Source of the DNA: Ectothiorhodospira mobilis
GTDB lineage: Bacteria; Pseudomonadota; Gammaproteobacteria; Ectothiorhodospirales; Ectothiorhodospiraceae
Assembly: GCF_016584115.1 (NCBI RefSeq)
Contig: NZ_NRSK01000019.1
Location: 1 to 54,046 of the forward strand
Length of the DNA stretch: 54,046 nt
Direction: 5' to 3'
The notes beneath the pieces were generated by a model. The model saw nothing but the letters and a program-made list of their open reading frames with translations. It did not search any database and was not told the origin of the DNA. Shown here one piece after another: positions 25,217 through 34,385 of the stretch. How positions within the stretch are numbered: position 1 is the first letter of the stretch; each line of letters starts with the position of its first letter. The translations under genes and the position numbers were made by a program.

Positions 25217-27133
25217 ATGTTCGACCGACTCCGAATGACCCCCAAGCTGCTGACCCTGTTCGGCATCCCCATGGGCATCGCCTTTCTGGTGGCGGCCTCC
25301 CTGATCGTCAGCCAGACCAGCCACCGGATGGTGGACCTGATGCAGGACAAGGCCCGGAATCAGGCCAGCGCGGGGGCGGAAAAGGTGGGATGGTGGCTGG
25401 AGTCACACATGAATGTGGTACGTACCCTGGCCCAAACCCGGGTGATGAGTTCGGGCAATACCGAAAGCATCTCGGGCGTACTCCAGCACTTTGGCCAGCA
25501 CATGAGCGATGAATACGAGGTCTTGTTCTTCACCGACACAGAAGGGGAGGCCTACTATCACAATGAACATCGCTCCAATCTGGCGGATCGCGCCTATTTC
25601 CAGCGCATCGTCCAGGATCAGAGCGTCCGCTCTGTCGTCACCAACCCGGTCTACTCCCGCAGCACGGGCAACCCCATCACCGTCCTGGCCCATGGCGTGG
25701 AGAATAGGCGCGGGGACGTGATCGGCTTGGTGGCCGCCACGGTCACCCTGGATACCCTATCGCGCATCGTGGAACGGGCCATCGATGAACCAGGCGCCAT
25801 CGCCTGGGCCCTGGATTCCAACGGCATGACCATTGCCCATCCGGACCCGGACCGGCGCATGTCAGAGAACGCCCTGGAAGCGGCCAATGAAGGATATGCA
25901 GCCCTGGCCCGGCGCATGGTGGCCGGGGAGCAGGGTATGGGGGAATATGTGGATGGCCAGGGGCGCGCCTTTCATTTGACCTATCAGCCGGTCCCCAATA
26001 CCCCTGGATGGTCCCTGGCCGTCGCCATCCCCACAGACAACCTGCTGGCCGCCGCCCGCGAGATGCAGGCGAGCCTGGTGATGGTGTTCGGGATCACCCT
26101 GCTGATCCTGACCGGCATCATCGTGGTGGTCTCACGCATGATCGTGCGGCCGGTGAAAGAGACGCGCCATGCGCTGGACCGCATTGCCGCCGGGGATGGG
26201 GACCTGACCCAGCGGCTCGATGAGGATCGCCACGACGAGTTCGGGGATCTGGCCCGCAGCTTCAACATCTTCGCCGACGGCGTACACACCCTGGTGAGAC
26301 AGGTCTCGGAGGCCGCCAATCAACTCTCCGCGGCGGCGGAGGAACTGGCCGTATCCAGCCGCCACTCCAGCGAGCAGGTGCAACAGCAGCAAGCGGAGAC
26401 CGAGCAGGTGGCCACGGCCATGACCCAGATGGCCACCACCGTGAACCAGGTCGCCGGCAATGCCAGTCAGGCGGCTGAGGCCGCGAACACCTCCAATCAA
26501 GCGGCGCAATCCGGGGCCCAGGTGGTGCAGTTCACCGCCACGGAGGTGGGGGACCTGGCCGATGAGGTGCAAAATGCCGTTACAGTGATCCATCGCCTGC
26601 GCGGGGATGCCGAAGGCATTGGCACGGTGCTGGAGGTCATCCGGGACATCGCCGACCAGACCAATCTCCTGGCCCTCAATGCCGCCATCGAAGCCGCAAG
26701 GGCAGGGGAAACAGGCCGTGGTTTTGCCGTGGTCGCAGACGAAGTGCGCAGCCTGGCCACCCGTACCCAGACCTCAACCCAGGAGATCCGGGATCTCATC
26801 GAGAAACTGCAGACCGCCTCCCACGAGGCCGTCCAGGTCATGGACGCAGGTCACCACAAGGCCACCCAGGGCGTTGCCTCCGCCGAACGGGCCGCCAAGG
26901 CCCTGGAGGAGATCACTGATGGCATCCGCACCATCAACGACATGAACACCCAGATCGCCAGCGCAGCCGAAGAGCAGTCCGCCGTGGCCGAGGACGTCAA
27001 CCGTTCCCTGATGCAGATCAGCAATGGCGTCGAACAGGCCGCCAGCGGCTCCTCGCAGATTGCCTCGGCCAGCGACGAGCTGGCCCGGCTGGCGGCGGAA
27101 CTGCAGGACCGTGTGGGGCGGTTCAAGGTGTGA
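25217..27133 (+). CDS. Methyl-accepting chemotaxis protein (Cache-type sensor)
   Basis: 638 residues. Membrane helix 1 (about 11-33), a periplasmic double-Cache-like sensor (about 35-280, with [13 protein letters not shown] and [11 protein letters not shown]), helix 2 (about 284-306), HAMP, then a cytoplasmic coiled-coil signalling domain. Its hairpin tip [20 protein letters not shown] (CheA/CheW contact) lies near residue 480. It ends in GRFKV with no receptor-tethering pentapeptide. The ATG at 25217 follows AGAAGGG. The ligand is unknown; Cache sensors often bind amino or organic acids. The gene and its leader are visibly richer in A/T and less codon-biased than neighbours and lie between direct repeats, which points to insertion or rearrangement. 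Confidence 0.93.
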   Translation: MFDRLRMTPKLLTLFGIPMGIAFLVAASLIVSQTSHRMVDLMQDKARNQASAGAEKVGWWLESHMNVVRTLAQTRVMSSGNTESISGVLQHFGQHMSDEYEVLFFTDTEGEAYYHNEHRSNLADRAYFQRIVQDQSVRSVVTNPVYSRSTGNPITVLAHGVENRRGDVIGLVAATVTLDTLSRIVERAIDEPGAIAWALDSNGMTIAHPDPDRRMSENALEAANEGYAALARRMVAGEQGMGEYVDGQGRAFHLTYQPVPNTPGWSLAVAIPTDNLLAAAREMQASLVMVFGITLLILTGIIVVVSRMIVRPVKETRHALDRIAAGDGDLTQRLDEDRHDEFGDLARSFNIFADGVHTLVRQVSEAANQLSAAAEELAVSSRHSSEQVQQQQAETEQVATAMTQMATTVNQVAGNASQAAEAANTSNQAAQSGAQVVQFTATEVGDLADEVQNAVTVIHRLRGDAEGIGTVLEVIRDIADQTNLLALNAAIEAARAGETGRGFAVVADEVRSLATRTQTSTQEIRDLIEKLQTASHEAVQVMDAGHHKATQGVASAERAAKALEEITDGIRTINDMNTQIASAAEEQSAVAEDVNRSLMQISNGVEQAASGSSQIASASDELARLAAELQDRVGRFKV

Positions 27134-27161
27134 ATTTGCTAAAGCCACAATCACGGGATTA

Positions 27162-27183
27162 AAGGGGACGGGCCAGGCCCCTT
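27162..27183. repeat. REP-like hairpin at repeat junction
   Basis: AAGGGG-N10-CCCCTT dyad with a nested GGCC, preceded by GGGATTAAAGGGGACGGG. Similar intergenic motifs accompany REP elements and REP-associated tyrosine transposases in other genomes, but no transposase is present here. It lies exactly where the truncated DUF2939 copy was joined. Confidence 0.35.
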
Positions 27184-27200
27184 CACGACGCAGAGACCTC
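27179..27200. repeat. 22-base perfect repeat, copy A (also at 30002-30023)
   Basis: A perfect 22-base match to 30002-30023 in the same orientation. Here it abuts the 5' break of the truncated DUF2939 copy; at 30002 it includes the last codons and stop of the antiporter gene. Confidence 0.8.
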
Positions 27201-27695
27201 CTCCTGGCCCTGGCCGGCTGGATGTTCTACTCCCCCTATCACACGGTGGACCGCATCCGCGAGGCCGCCCAGGCCGAGGACACCGGGACGGTGGCCCGCT
27301 ACACCGATCTCCCGGCCCTGCGGGCAGACATGCGCCAGACCCTGAGGGCCACCATGGAGCAGGAATTGTCCGCTGCGGCAGGGGAGCATCCCTTCGCCGC
27401 CATGGGCCTGGCCCTGGCGGACGCCCTGCTCAAACCCCTGGTGGATGCCATGATCTCCCCGGAAGCCCTCACCCGCATCTGGCAGGGCTACCTGCCCAGA
27501 ACCCCGGGGGAAGAGGAGAGCGAGGTGACCATGAAACGGCGGGAGAACACCCGTGTGGACCTGGGCTACGAGGCCTATGACCGCTTCGTGGTGACCATCG
27601 CCGACCGCAACGCCCCCGGGGAAAAGGTGCAGCTGGTCTTCACCCGCCGCAACCTCATCTTCTGGAAGCTCACCGGCCTGCGCCTGCCCCTGTGA
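27196..27695 (+). pseudogene. 5'-truncated second copy of the DUF2939 gene
   Basis: Same reading frame and almost the same sequence as the gene at 24495-25025, but the first codons and half of the signal/anchor helix are missing. The frame reads back into chemoreceptor sequence with no ribosome site; the first internal ATG (27222) would drop the membrane segment. The body has no stop or frameshift, so the duplication is recent. It ends 14 bases before the convergent TonB receptor gene, with a small GAGCCCC/GGGGCCTC dyad between. Probably not expressed as a working secreted protein. Confidence 0.8.
27204..27693 (+). repeat. Direct repeat, right copy (DUF2939)
   Basis: Partner of 24534-25023. 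The two copies bracket the chemoreceptor gene, so RecA-mediated recombination would delete it together with one copy. Confidence 0.95.
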
Positions 27696-27709
27696 GCCCC
27701 GGCGGGGCC

Positions 27710-29812
27710 TCATCCGCCAAAGGGCACCCGCATGCTGACCCGGATCTCCCGTCCGGGGCTCAGGGCATAGCCCTTATAGGTGTCGAGAAAGTCGCGGTAT
27801 TCGCGATCCAGCAGATTGCGCACCGCCAGTTCCAGTTGCACGGGGCGTGCCCCGAAGCCATGAAAGGCCAGGCCGGCGCCGAGATCGGCCAGGGTGTAGG
27901 CCTCGGTGGAGGCCGTACCAAAGGGCAGGTCATCGAACTGGGCGAAGGGTTCCCCCGGGGCCGCATCCTTGGCGGCACTGTGGCGCAGCCCCAGGCGTAG
28001 CCAGGGGTCCAGCCCCCGGGAGGGGAAACGGTAGGTGACCTCCAGGCGGAGGGTATCCGCAGGCAGCATGGGCAGGTCATGACCGGTGCGCTGGTTGGTC
28101 CCCCGCACCCCCTCCAGGCTACCCGCCCATTCCATCCGATCCGTGGCCTGCCAGCGGACCTCCACCTCCACCCCCTCGAGCACGGCATTGTCCTGCTGGT
28201 AGGCGAACACGGGCAGCCCCTGACGCTGCGTCCCGGTATCCTGCAGATAGATGTAGTGGCGGATGTCATTGCGGTAGAGGGTGGCGCTGGCCGCCAGGCC
28301 CGGGGCGTTCCAGCGCAGGGCGAGATCCAGATTCAGGGCACGCTCCGGCTCCAGATCGGGATTGCCCTGCTGCACGGCGGCCACGCCCCCGTGCACACCA
28401 TCGGCATAGCGCTCGAACAGCCCCGGAGCCCGGAACCCCCGGCCGGCATTGGCTGCCAGGGCAAGCCGGTCACTGAGGCGGTACACCACCCCCAGTGCGC
28501 CGGTGAAGACCCGGTGATCGTGGGCATCCCGCCCGGAGAAATCCACCGGGGCCGCAGTTCGATGGGCGTCCCCGACGACGCGATGCCAGTCGTGGCGCAG
28601 GCCAGCCTGCAGGGTCAGGTCGCCCACATCCCGGGTCTCAAAGGCGAACAGGGCCAGATTGCTCACCTCCCCGCCCGGCGCCAGCACCGTGCTCCCCCGG
28701 GAATGCTGGACCTGGTCCGTGTACTCCATCCCCAGCGTGCCGCCATCAAAGGGCCCCAGGGGACCATGCAGGGCCTCCATGCGCGCGGTGTAGACATCGG
28801 TCTCCAGATGGATCGTACCGTCATAGCCATCGCCCCGCGGACGGCCGGGGCGATTGGCGCGGCGCAGATTGTTCTGCCAGGACAGGGTGGGCCGCAGCTC
28901 CCACCCGGCCGCAAGGGGCATATGCCCGCTCAATTGCAGCTCGTCGTTGCGCAGCCAGATGCCGATGCCGTCCCCATTGGGCAGGAGAAAATCGTTCTCC
29001 CCGTCCCACTGGGTGTAGCGCAGGCCGTAGGTCCCCAGGTCGGTGCGCAGTTGGGCACCGACCTGGCCATTGAGTTGTTGAAAGCCGGTGTGGGGCAGGG
29101 TCCCCGTAAAGCGGGGATCATCGGCGTCCCCGGAGACCGCGGCGGGGGTCGCCCGCGGGGTCTCCAGAAGGCCCGCGCTGCGCCGCATGATCCCGGCCAT
29201 GAGGCTGAACCGGTCGCTACCGGCCCGGGCCCGCAGCCCCGTATCCCGCTGCCCGTTGTGGTCGTGGTGGGCGATGAGGGCCTCTCCATCCATCGCCATC
29301 TCCCCCGGAGGGGCATAGAGAAACGCCGGGGCCTGCACATCGATGGCGCCACCCAGGGCGCCCGAGCCATGGAGCAGGCTGGAGGCCCCCCGCACCACCT
29401 CGATGCGCCCGGCCAGGAAGGGGTCGATGCCGGGGGGATGCCGCTGCCCGTATTGTTGATACTCCACCCCGATGCCGTTGGACAGGATACGGATGCGGTC
29501 CCCGCTCAATCCCCGGATCACCGGTCGCCCCACCTGGGTACCGGCCGTCACCGAGGACACCCCGGGCAGGGCCTCCAGGGTCTCGCCCAGGGTGAAGCGC
29601 CCGCGGCGCTGCAACGCCTCCCCGGTGAGCACGTCCACATCCGCCGCCTGCAGCATGGGCGCCCCCGGCAGCGGCACCCCGGCAGTCACTTCCACGGGAG
29701 GCAGTTCGATTTCGGCAGCGCCCCCGGAGGCGCTGGCCTCCGGGGGGACGGTGCCAGCGCCCCCAGCGCACATCCCCACTGCAAGAAGGGGCAACGGTCT
29801 CATCCAGTTCAT
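27710..29812 (-). CDS. TonB-dependent outer-membrane receptor, ZnuD-like
   Basis: 700 residues from the ATG at 29812, behind GGGAG; an upstream ATG at 29833 lacks a site. A signal peptide (about 1-28) is followed by a TonB-box-like PPVEVTAG, a plug domain (about 45-160; VLTGEALQRRGRFTLGETL, VIRGLSGDRIRILSNGIG, EVVRGASSLLHGSGALGG) and a 22-strand beta barrel ending in IRVSMRVPFGG. Barrel stretches FRAPGLFERYADGVHGG and LYRNDIRHYIYLQ, plus His-rich loops (AHHDHNG, DAHDHR), resemble ZnuD zinc receptors. Zinc or another metal is the inferred substrate; siderophore uptake is not excluded. No TonB/ExbBD or inner-membrane transporter is adjacent. The 3' end converges on the DUF2939 remnant. Confidence 0.88.
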   Translation of the reverse strand: MNWMRPLPLLAVGMCAGGAGTVPPEASASGGAAEIELPPVEVTAGVPLPGAPMLQAADVDVLTGEALQRRGRFTLGETLEALPGVSSVTAGTQVGRPVIRGLSGDRIRILSNGIGVEYQQYGQRHPPGIDPFLAGRIEVVRGASSLLHGSGALGGAIDVQAPAFLYAPPGEMAMDGEALIAHHDHNGQRDTGLRARAGSDRFSLMAGIMRRSAGLLETPRATPAAVSGDADDPRFTGTLPHTGFQQLNGQVGAQLRTDLGTYGLRYTQWDGENDFLLPNGDGIGIWLRNDELQLSGHMPLAAGWELRPTLSWQNNLRRANRPGRPRGDGYDGTIHLETDVYTARMEALHGPLGPFDGGTLGMEYTDQVQHSRGSTVLAPGGEVSNLALFAFETRDVGDLTLQAGLRHDWHRVVGDAHRTAAPVDFSGRDAHDHRVFTGALGVVYRLSDRLALAANAGRGFRAPGLFERYADGVHGGVAAVQQGNPDLEPERALNLDLALRWNAPGLAASATLYRNDIRHYIYLQDTGTQRQGLPVFAYQQDNAVLEGVEVEVRWQATDRMEWAGSLEGVRGTNQRTGHDLPMLPADTLRLEVTYRFPSRGLDPWLRLGLRHSAAKDAAPGEPFAQFDDLPFGTASTEAYTLADLGAGLAFHGFGARPVQLELAVRNLLDREYRDFLDTYKGYALSPGREIRVSMRVPFGG

Positions 29813-29852
29813 GGCAAGCTCCCGGATTGGCATGGAATACAGTTCATGCAAT

Positions 29853-29880
29853 GTTATAACGTATTTAATTTTCATGCCAA
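29853..29880 (-). promoter_or_regulatory. Promoter of the TonB receptor, with Zur-like half site
   Basis: Minus strand TTGGCA (29880-29875), 16 bases, TATAAC (29858-29853); start near 29846. The -10 lies in the palindrome GTTATAAC, and AATGTTATAAC matches one half of the gammaproteobacterial Zur box, while the other half (GTATTTAAT) is poor. Zinc repression is plausible, not shown. Confidence 0.55.
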
Positions 29881-30001
29881 TAACATGGAAATACCCGCCG
29901 GGTTCCGCTCACCCGGGGCCGGCGGTATGCTGAAGGGACCGACTTCACCCGGTCAGCGAAGCGCGGCTCCGGGAAGTCGGGAACCGGCTCAGCCTTCGGC
30001 C

Positions 30002-30023
30002 CCCTTCACGACGCAGAGACCTC
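30002..30023. repeat. 22-base perfect repeat, copy B
   Basis: Identical to 27179-27200. On the minus strand it encodes the antiporter C-terminus EVSAS and stop, so that end of the gene may be acquired sequence. Confidence 0.8.
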
Positions 30024-31610
30024 GTGCCGGCCCGGATCTTTCGCCCGCCGTCCCGCCTTCCCCCCCTGGAGGCGGTCCCAGGCAGTGCCGGCAAGGCCCA
30101 TACCGGCCCCCACCATGGCCATGTAGATCTCATCCACACCGGCGCGGCGCAGCGGGTCCTCCTCATCCTCGTACATGATCTGGGCAATGATGAGCCCGGA
30201 GAATCCCCTGCGGCGCAGTCTGCGGGCGGCGATCTGCTTGCCCTCGAAGTCCGGGGTGGCCAGGATCACGGCGCGGATGCCGTCCAGATCCACCCCGTTC
30301 CAGAAACAGATATCCTCGGCGTCGGCATAGACCACGTGCCGGCCCTGCTTCTGGTGTTCGGCCACCTTGGCGGTATCGGCATCCACCCCGGCCACCCGGG
30401 CGCCGTTACGGATAAGGACGTTGAAGGCGGCCGTGCCGGTGCGCCCCATACCAACAACCAAAAGTTCCGCATCCCCCAGGGAGACCGGCTGTTCGTCGGG
30501 GTGCCGGCTGCGACGCTCGAAACGGCGCAGCCGGGATTCAAAACGGTCAAACAGGGTGTGGGAAACCCGGTTCAGGGGGGCGGACAGGACGAAACTGAAG
30601 GTCACCGCCAGGGCCAGGGGCACGAGCCAGTCCTGGAGCAAGGCGGCGGCCACGATGAGACCGAACTCGCTGTAGCTGCTCAGGCTCAGGGCCGCCAGGA
30701 AGGCGTTGCGCGCCCGCAGACCGAACGCCAGCAGCAGGAAGAAGAACAGGGCTCCCTTGACGGGCAGCAGCAGGGCGAGGCCGAGGCCGAACAGGGCCGC
30801 CTGCAGATCCGGCAGACCCGACATGCCGATCTGCAGGAAGAACCCCACGAGAAAGAGCTCCTTGAGGCCCCAGAGGGCGTTGGAGATCTCCTGGGCACGG
30901 ACATGCCCGGAGAGCATCACCCCCATGGCCAGGGCCCCCACCTCGGGGCTCAGACCAAAGAGATCGAACCCCCATCCCCCCACGACAATAGCCAGTACCA
31001 CCCCCATGACCACGACCAACTCGTCGTGACCGGCCAGATCCAAAAGCCAGTGGAGCACGGGCCGCAGTAGCGGCAGGGCAAGGAGCAGCAGGGCCCAGGG
31101 GGAGGGTTCGTGCCCGCCGGCCACGGCCAGCACCAACAGGGCCAGCAGGTCCTGGATGATGAGGATGCCGATGGCCATGCGGCCGTGAAAGGCCCGCAGT
31201 TCCCGTTTCGCCTCCAGCACCTTGGCCGCCAGCACGGTGCTGGAGAAGGCCAGGGCGACGGCCAGGAGCAGGGCCGTCTCCCCACCGGGGATCAGGGCGG
31301 GCAGGGCCAGGAAGACCCCCAGGAACACCCCCACCGAGAGCAGGAAATGCAGCAGGGCCCCGCCCAGCACCGCCCGCTCCACGAGGTTGCGCAGCTTGAG
31401 CTTGAGGCCCACGGTGAACAGGAGCAGCAACACCCCCAGGTGGGCCACGTGATCCAGGACCTCCCCCGTCTGATGGGGCAGCCCCAGGGTGGGTCCGAAA
31501 TAGTTCAGGGCAAAGCCGGCGGCGAGAAAGCCCACCAGCGGTGGCAATCCCACCAGGCGCACCAGCATGCCAAAAAGAAAAGCGAACGACAGGGAAAGGA
31601 CTTCAATCAA
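30006..31610 (-). CDS. CPA2-family monovalent cation/proton antiporter with TrkA-N domain (Kef-like)
   Basis: 534 residues. About 12 membrane helices (residues 1-370; Na+/H+ exchanger fold with LAFSSTVLAAKVLEAKRE and ILIIQDLLALLVL) then a cytoplasmic Rossmann TrkA-N domain (about 395-510; LLVVGMGRTGTAAFNVLI). Relatives are KefB/KefC and YbaL, which exchange K+ or Na+ for H+ under nucleotide or glutathione control. There is no separate KefF/G-type ancillary gene nearby. The start is TTG at 31610 with AGAAGGAA at good spacing; no in-frame ATG preserves helix 1. The last five residues coincide with a 22-base repeat, so the natural C-terminus may have been altered. Confidence 0.9.
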   Translation of the reverse strand: MIEVLSLSFAFLFGMLVRLVGLPPLVGFLAAGFALNYFGPTLGLPHQTGEVLDHVAHLGVLLLLFTVGLKLKLRNLVERAVLGGALLHFLLSVGVFLGVFLALPALIPGGETALLLAVALAFSSTVLAAKVLEAKRELRAFHGRMAIGILIIQDLLALLVLAVAGGHEPSPWALLLLALPLLRPVLHWLLDLAGHDELVVVMGVVLAIVVGGWGFDLFGLSPEVGALAMGVMLSGHVRAQEISNALWGLKELFLVGFFLQIGMSGLPDLQAALFGLGLALLLPVKGALFFFLLLAFGLRARNAFLAALSLSSYSEFGLIVAAALLQDWLVPLALAVTFSFVLSAPLNRVSHTLFDRFESRLRRFERRSRHPDEQPVSLGDAELLVVGMGRTGTAAFNVLIRNGARVAGVDADTAKVAEHQKQGRHVVYADAEDICFWNGVDLDGIRAVILATPDFEGKQIAARRLRRRGFSGLIIAQIMYEDEEDPLRRAGVDEIYMAMVGAGMGLAGTAWDRLQGGKAGRRAKDPGRHEVSAS

Positions 31611-31847
31611 GACACGTTCCTTCTGATATCGGGGTCGACACCAACGATCCGGCCATGGGGAGCGGATGCACCGCTGACACAGTGCAAGGCTCCCGCGATT
31701 CCATTACGCCCGTACTGGCGAATACTGCTACCCTTAGTGGGCCTTATTCCGTCCTGAACGGGCCGGTGGCACCCGGCATCCGGTGATGTGGCGCCAGCCC
31801 CGGCCCGTGTGAACGAGCATGACATCCACAAGACCAAGGGAGCACAC

Positions 31848-32435
31848 ATGAGCACCGACTACCCGACCGTTGAAGTGGCCTCCGGGCTGCCGCGCCATTC
31901 CTATGCCCTCCGGGTGCTGCACTGGCTCATCGCCGTCCTGCTGGTATTCGCCCTGATCGGCGGCTTCACCCTGGGCATCCTGGGCCAGGAGCAGCTCACG
32001 GCACTGGTGGGGGCCGATCTCGCCGGCACCGCCTTCATGGCCCACAAGACCCTGGGCATCTCCATCCTGCTCCTGATGCTGGTGCGCCTGGTGGTACGGC
32101 TCTCCCAGCGCACCCCGGAATACGCCATCTCCCCGACGCGCATGCAGCGCGCCCTGGGCGGCCTGGTGCACTTCCTGTTGTATGTCCTGGTGATTGCCAT
32201 GCCCATCGTCGGCTGGCTGGGCACGGCCGCGGCGGGGGCCCCGGTGAACTTCTTCACCTGGGAACTGCCCGGCTTCCTCGCCGAGGACCCCGCCCTGGCG
32301 GAGAACCTGTTCCTGGCCCACATGGCCCTGGGGGTGGCGATCGCCGTCCTGATCGTCCTCCACACCGCCGCCGGCCTGTACCACTACCGCGTGCGCCAGG
32401 ACTGGGTGATGAAGCGCATCAGTCTGTTCCGCTAA
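31848..32435 (+). CDS. Cytochrome b561 family protein
   Basis: 195 residues from the ATG at 31848, behind AAGGGAG. A four-helix membrane cytochrome of the bacterial b561/YceJ type; candidate heme ligands are in HWLIAVLLVF (helix 1), AHKTLGISILLLM (helix 2), and HMALGVAIAVLIVLHTAAGLYHY (helix 4). Such proteins move electrons from quinol to periplasmic acceptors or scavenge superoxide. Stand-alone gene; no periplasmic YceI-type partner is next to it. Two GC hairpins follow before the convergent MoCF gene. Confidence 0.9.
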   Translation: MSTDYPTVEVASGLPRHSYALRVLHWLIAVLLVFALIGGFTLGILGQEQLTALVGADLAGTAFMAHKTLGISILLLMLVRLVVRLSQRTPEYAISPTRMQRALGGLVHFLLYVLVIAMPIVGWLGTAAAGAPVNFFTWELPGFLAEDPALAENLFLAHMALGVAIAVLIVLHTAAGLYHYRVRQDWVMKRISLFR

Positions 32436-32449
32436 GTACGGCGGACGCC

Positions 32450-32497
32450 ATCGGGGGGCCCTTGTCCCCCGATCCACGCGCCGCTGGCGGCGCGTGG
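32450..32497. terminator. Double hairpin between convergent cyt b561 and MoCF genes
   Basis: ATCGGGGG/CCCCCGAT (8-bp stem, 32450-32473) followed directly by CCACGCGCCGC/GCGGCGCGTGG (32474-32497). No T run on either strand, so it may act as an RNA-end stabiliser or with Rho; placement suggests a shared terminator. Confidence 0.55.
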
Positions 32498-32508
32498 GGC
32501 CTTGCGCC

Positions 32509-33279
32509 TCAATTGGAACCGTCGGGAAGATCCGCGGGCGGCATTTCCGCCCATTCCATCCCCCCCGCCTCCAGGGCCTGAAGCAGGCGCTGCATGGCAC
32601 CGGCCACGGCATCCGCCGGTCCCTTCACCCCGAGTTCCACCTCGCGGCACCCGGCCCGGGTGGACGGCAGACTGGAGACCCGGATCTCCGGGAAGGCCTC
32701 CATCAGCGATTCCATCACCGGAACCAGTTCCGACTCGGGGGTCCCGTGGACCCGCACGAGGCGCAGGACGCTGGGCATGCGGTGGAACAGATGCGGGTAG
32801 TGGGTATCCAGGACCCACTCCACCATGGGCCAGGCCATGTTAGGGAACCCCGGCACACAATGGTGATGACGCCAGCTGAAACCCGGCACGCGGTTGACCG
32901 GGTTGGGGATCAGTTCCGCCCCCTGGGGCAGGTGGGCCATGCGGATGCGGTGGGGATAGGCCGCCGCCCCGAAGCGTTCCTCCAGGAGGGCCACGGCCCC
33001 GGGGTGAGGGGTCAGGGGCACACCCGCCGCCTGCGCCAGGCACTGCCGGGTACGGTCGTCGGGGGTGGCGCCGATGCCACCAAAGCTGAACACCACCGCC
33101 TCCTCCAGGGCCAGGGTCTGGCGCAGGTTGTCCGTCAGCAGGTGGGCGTCGTCCCCCACGAAACGCACGAAGGAGAGCTCCAGGCCGCGCAGGGCCAGGG
33201 CCTCGATGAGGAAGGCCATGTGCCTGTCCCGGCGCCTGCCGGACAGGAGTTCATCACCGATGATCAGGGCGCCGATCAA
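32509..33279 (-). CDS. MoCF/CinA-type molybdopterin-binding domain protein
   Basis: 256 residues. The N-terminal MoCF domain (about 1-165) opens with ALIIGDELLSGRRRD, where CinA and MoaB/MogA carry GDE-type signatures, then VVFSFGGIGATPDDRT. The C-terminal part is a short domain without the CinA NMN-deamidase motif. Function unknown; competence/NMN-related CinA is the nearest named family. The start is a TTG at 33279 that overlaps the ferrochelatase stop (TTGA), implying coupled translation with hemH. Confidence 0.8.
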   Translation of the reverse strand: MIGALIIGDELLSGRRRDRHMAFLIEALALRGLELSFVRFVGDDAHLLTDNLRQTLALEEAVVFSFGGIGATPDDRTRQCLAQAAGVPLTPHPGAVALLEERFGAAAYPHRIRMAHLPQGAELIPNPVNRVPGFSWRHHHCVPGFPNMAWPMVEWVLDTHYPHLFHRMPSVLRLVRVHGTPESELVPVMESLMEAFPEIRVSSLPSTRAGCREVELGVKGPADAVAGAMQRLLQALEAGGMEWAEMPPADLPDGSN

Positions 33280-34385
33280 TTCTTCGCGCCCATGGCCAGG
33301 GCACGGGCGCGGGCCAGCTCACCGGCCTCCCTCAGGGCCTCGGCATCGTAGTTCTCGTCGGCCTCGGGCCACCCCTGCACGTGACGCAGGATGAGTTCCG
33401 CCAGGGCATCGGCGTGGTCCTCCCGGGTGTTGAGGGCGGGGATATAGCTGAACCGCTCCCCGCCGGCCTCCAGGAAGGCCTCGCGGCTCTCGTCGGCGAT
33501 CTCCTCCAGGGTCTCCAGGCAGTCGGCGGAGAAGCCGGGGCAGACCACATCCAGGGACTTCACCCCCCGGGCGGGCAGGCCCTGGATGGTCTCCAGGGTG
33601 TAGGGGGTGAGCCACTGCTGCTTGCCAAAACGGGACTGGAAGGTTACCTCCCAGCGGTCCTCCGGCAGATCCAGGTGCTCCGCCACCAGGCGGGCGGTGG
33701 TCTGGCAGTAGCAGTGGTAGGGATCCCCCTGATCCAGGTAGCTCCTGGGGATGCCATGGAAGGAAAACAGCAGGTGATCCCCGCGGCCGTGCTCGGCCCA
33801 GTGCTCGCGGATGCTGGCGGCCAGGGCCTCGATATAGGCGGGTTCGCTGTGGTAACCGGTGACAAAACGCGTCTCCGGCACCCAGCGCCAGCGGCTCAGC
33901 GCATGGGAGACGGCATCGAAGGTGGACCCGGTGGTGGAGGCGGCGTACTGGGGGTAGAGGGGGAGGATCAGCAGGCGCCGCGCACCGGCCCGGCGCAGCT
34001 CCTCCAGGCCGGCGGCGATGGAGGGATTGCCGTAGCGCATGGCCACGGCCACCTTCACCGGGCCGTACATGCGCCGGGCGATCCGCTCGGCCACGGCCTG
34101 GCCCTGGGCACGGGTGATGCTCAGCAGCGGCGAGCCCTGCTCGCCCCAGATGCGGGCGTACTTGGCCGCGCTCTTGCGCGGGCGGGTATTGAGGATGACG
34201 CCGTGCAGCAGCAGCCACCACAGCACCCGGGGGAACTCCACCACCCGCGGATCCCAGAGGAACTCCTTGAGATAGCGCCTGAGGGCCTGGGGTGTGGGCG
34301 CGTCGGGTGTGCCCAGGTTGCTGATCAGGATCCCCAGGGTCTGCGGACTCCCATGACGATAATCCGGCTCGCCGATATAGCTCAT
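33276..34385 (-). CDS. hemH: Ferrochelatase
   Basis: 369 residues from the ATG at 34385. It inserts Fe2+ into protoporphyrin IX, the last step of protoheme synthesis. Visible motifs: ILISNLGTPDAP at the N-terminus, RYGNPSIAAGL, LPLYPQYAASTTGSTFD, catalytic-histidine segment LLFSFHGIPRSYL (about residue 200), SRFGKQQWLTPYT and VVCPGFSADCLETLEEI. The in-frame extension to 34583 is unlike family N-termini and was not used. The ribosome site is weak (GGAAAAAG). Confidence 0.96.
   Translation of the reverse strand: MSYIGEPDYRHGSPQTLGILISNLGTPDAPTPQALRRYLKEFLWDPRVVEFPRVLWWLLLHGVILNTRPRKSAAKYARIWGEQGSPLLSITRAQGQAVAERIARRMYGPVKVAVAMRYGNPSIAAGLEELRRAGARRLLILPLYPQYAASTTGSTFDAVSHALSRWRWVPETRFVTGYHSEPAYIEALAASIREHWAEHGRGDHLLFSFHGIPRSYLDQGDPYHCYCQTTARLVAEHLDLPEDRWEVTFQSRFGKQQWLTPYTLETIQGLPARGVKSLDVVCPGFSADCLETLEEIADESREAFLEAGGERFSYIPALNTREDHADALAELILRHVQGWPEADENYDAEALREAGELARARALAMGAKN

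Noticed and set aside
27024-27695. A single 223-residue fusion protein running from the chemoreceptor end into the DUF2939 copy
   Set aside because: The upstream part is an out-of-frame reading of the chemoreceptor and has no ribosome site; the real content is a truncated duplicate.
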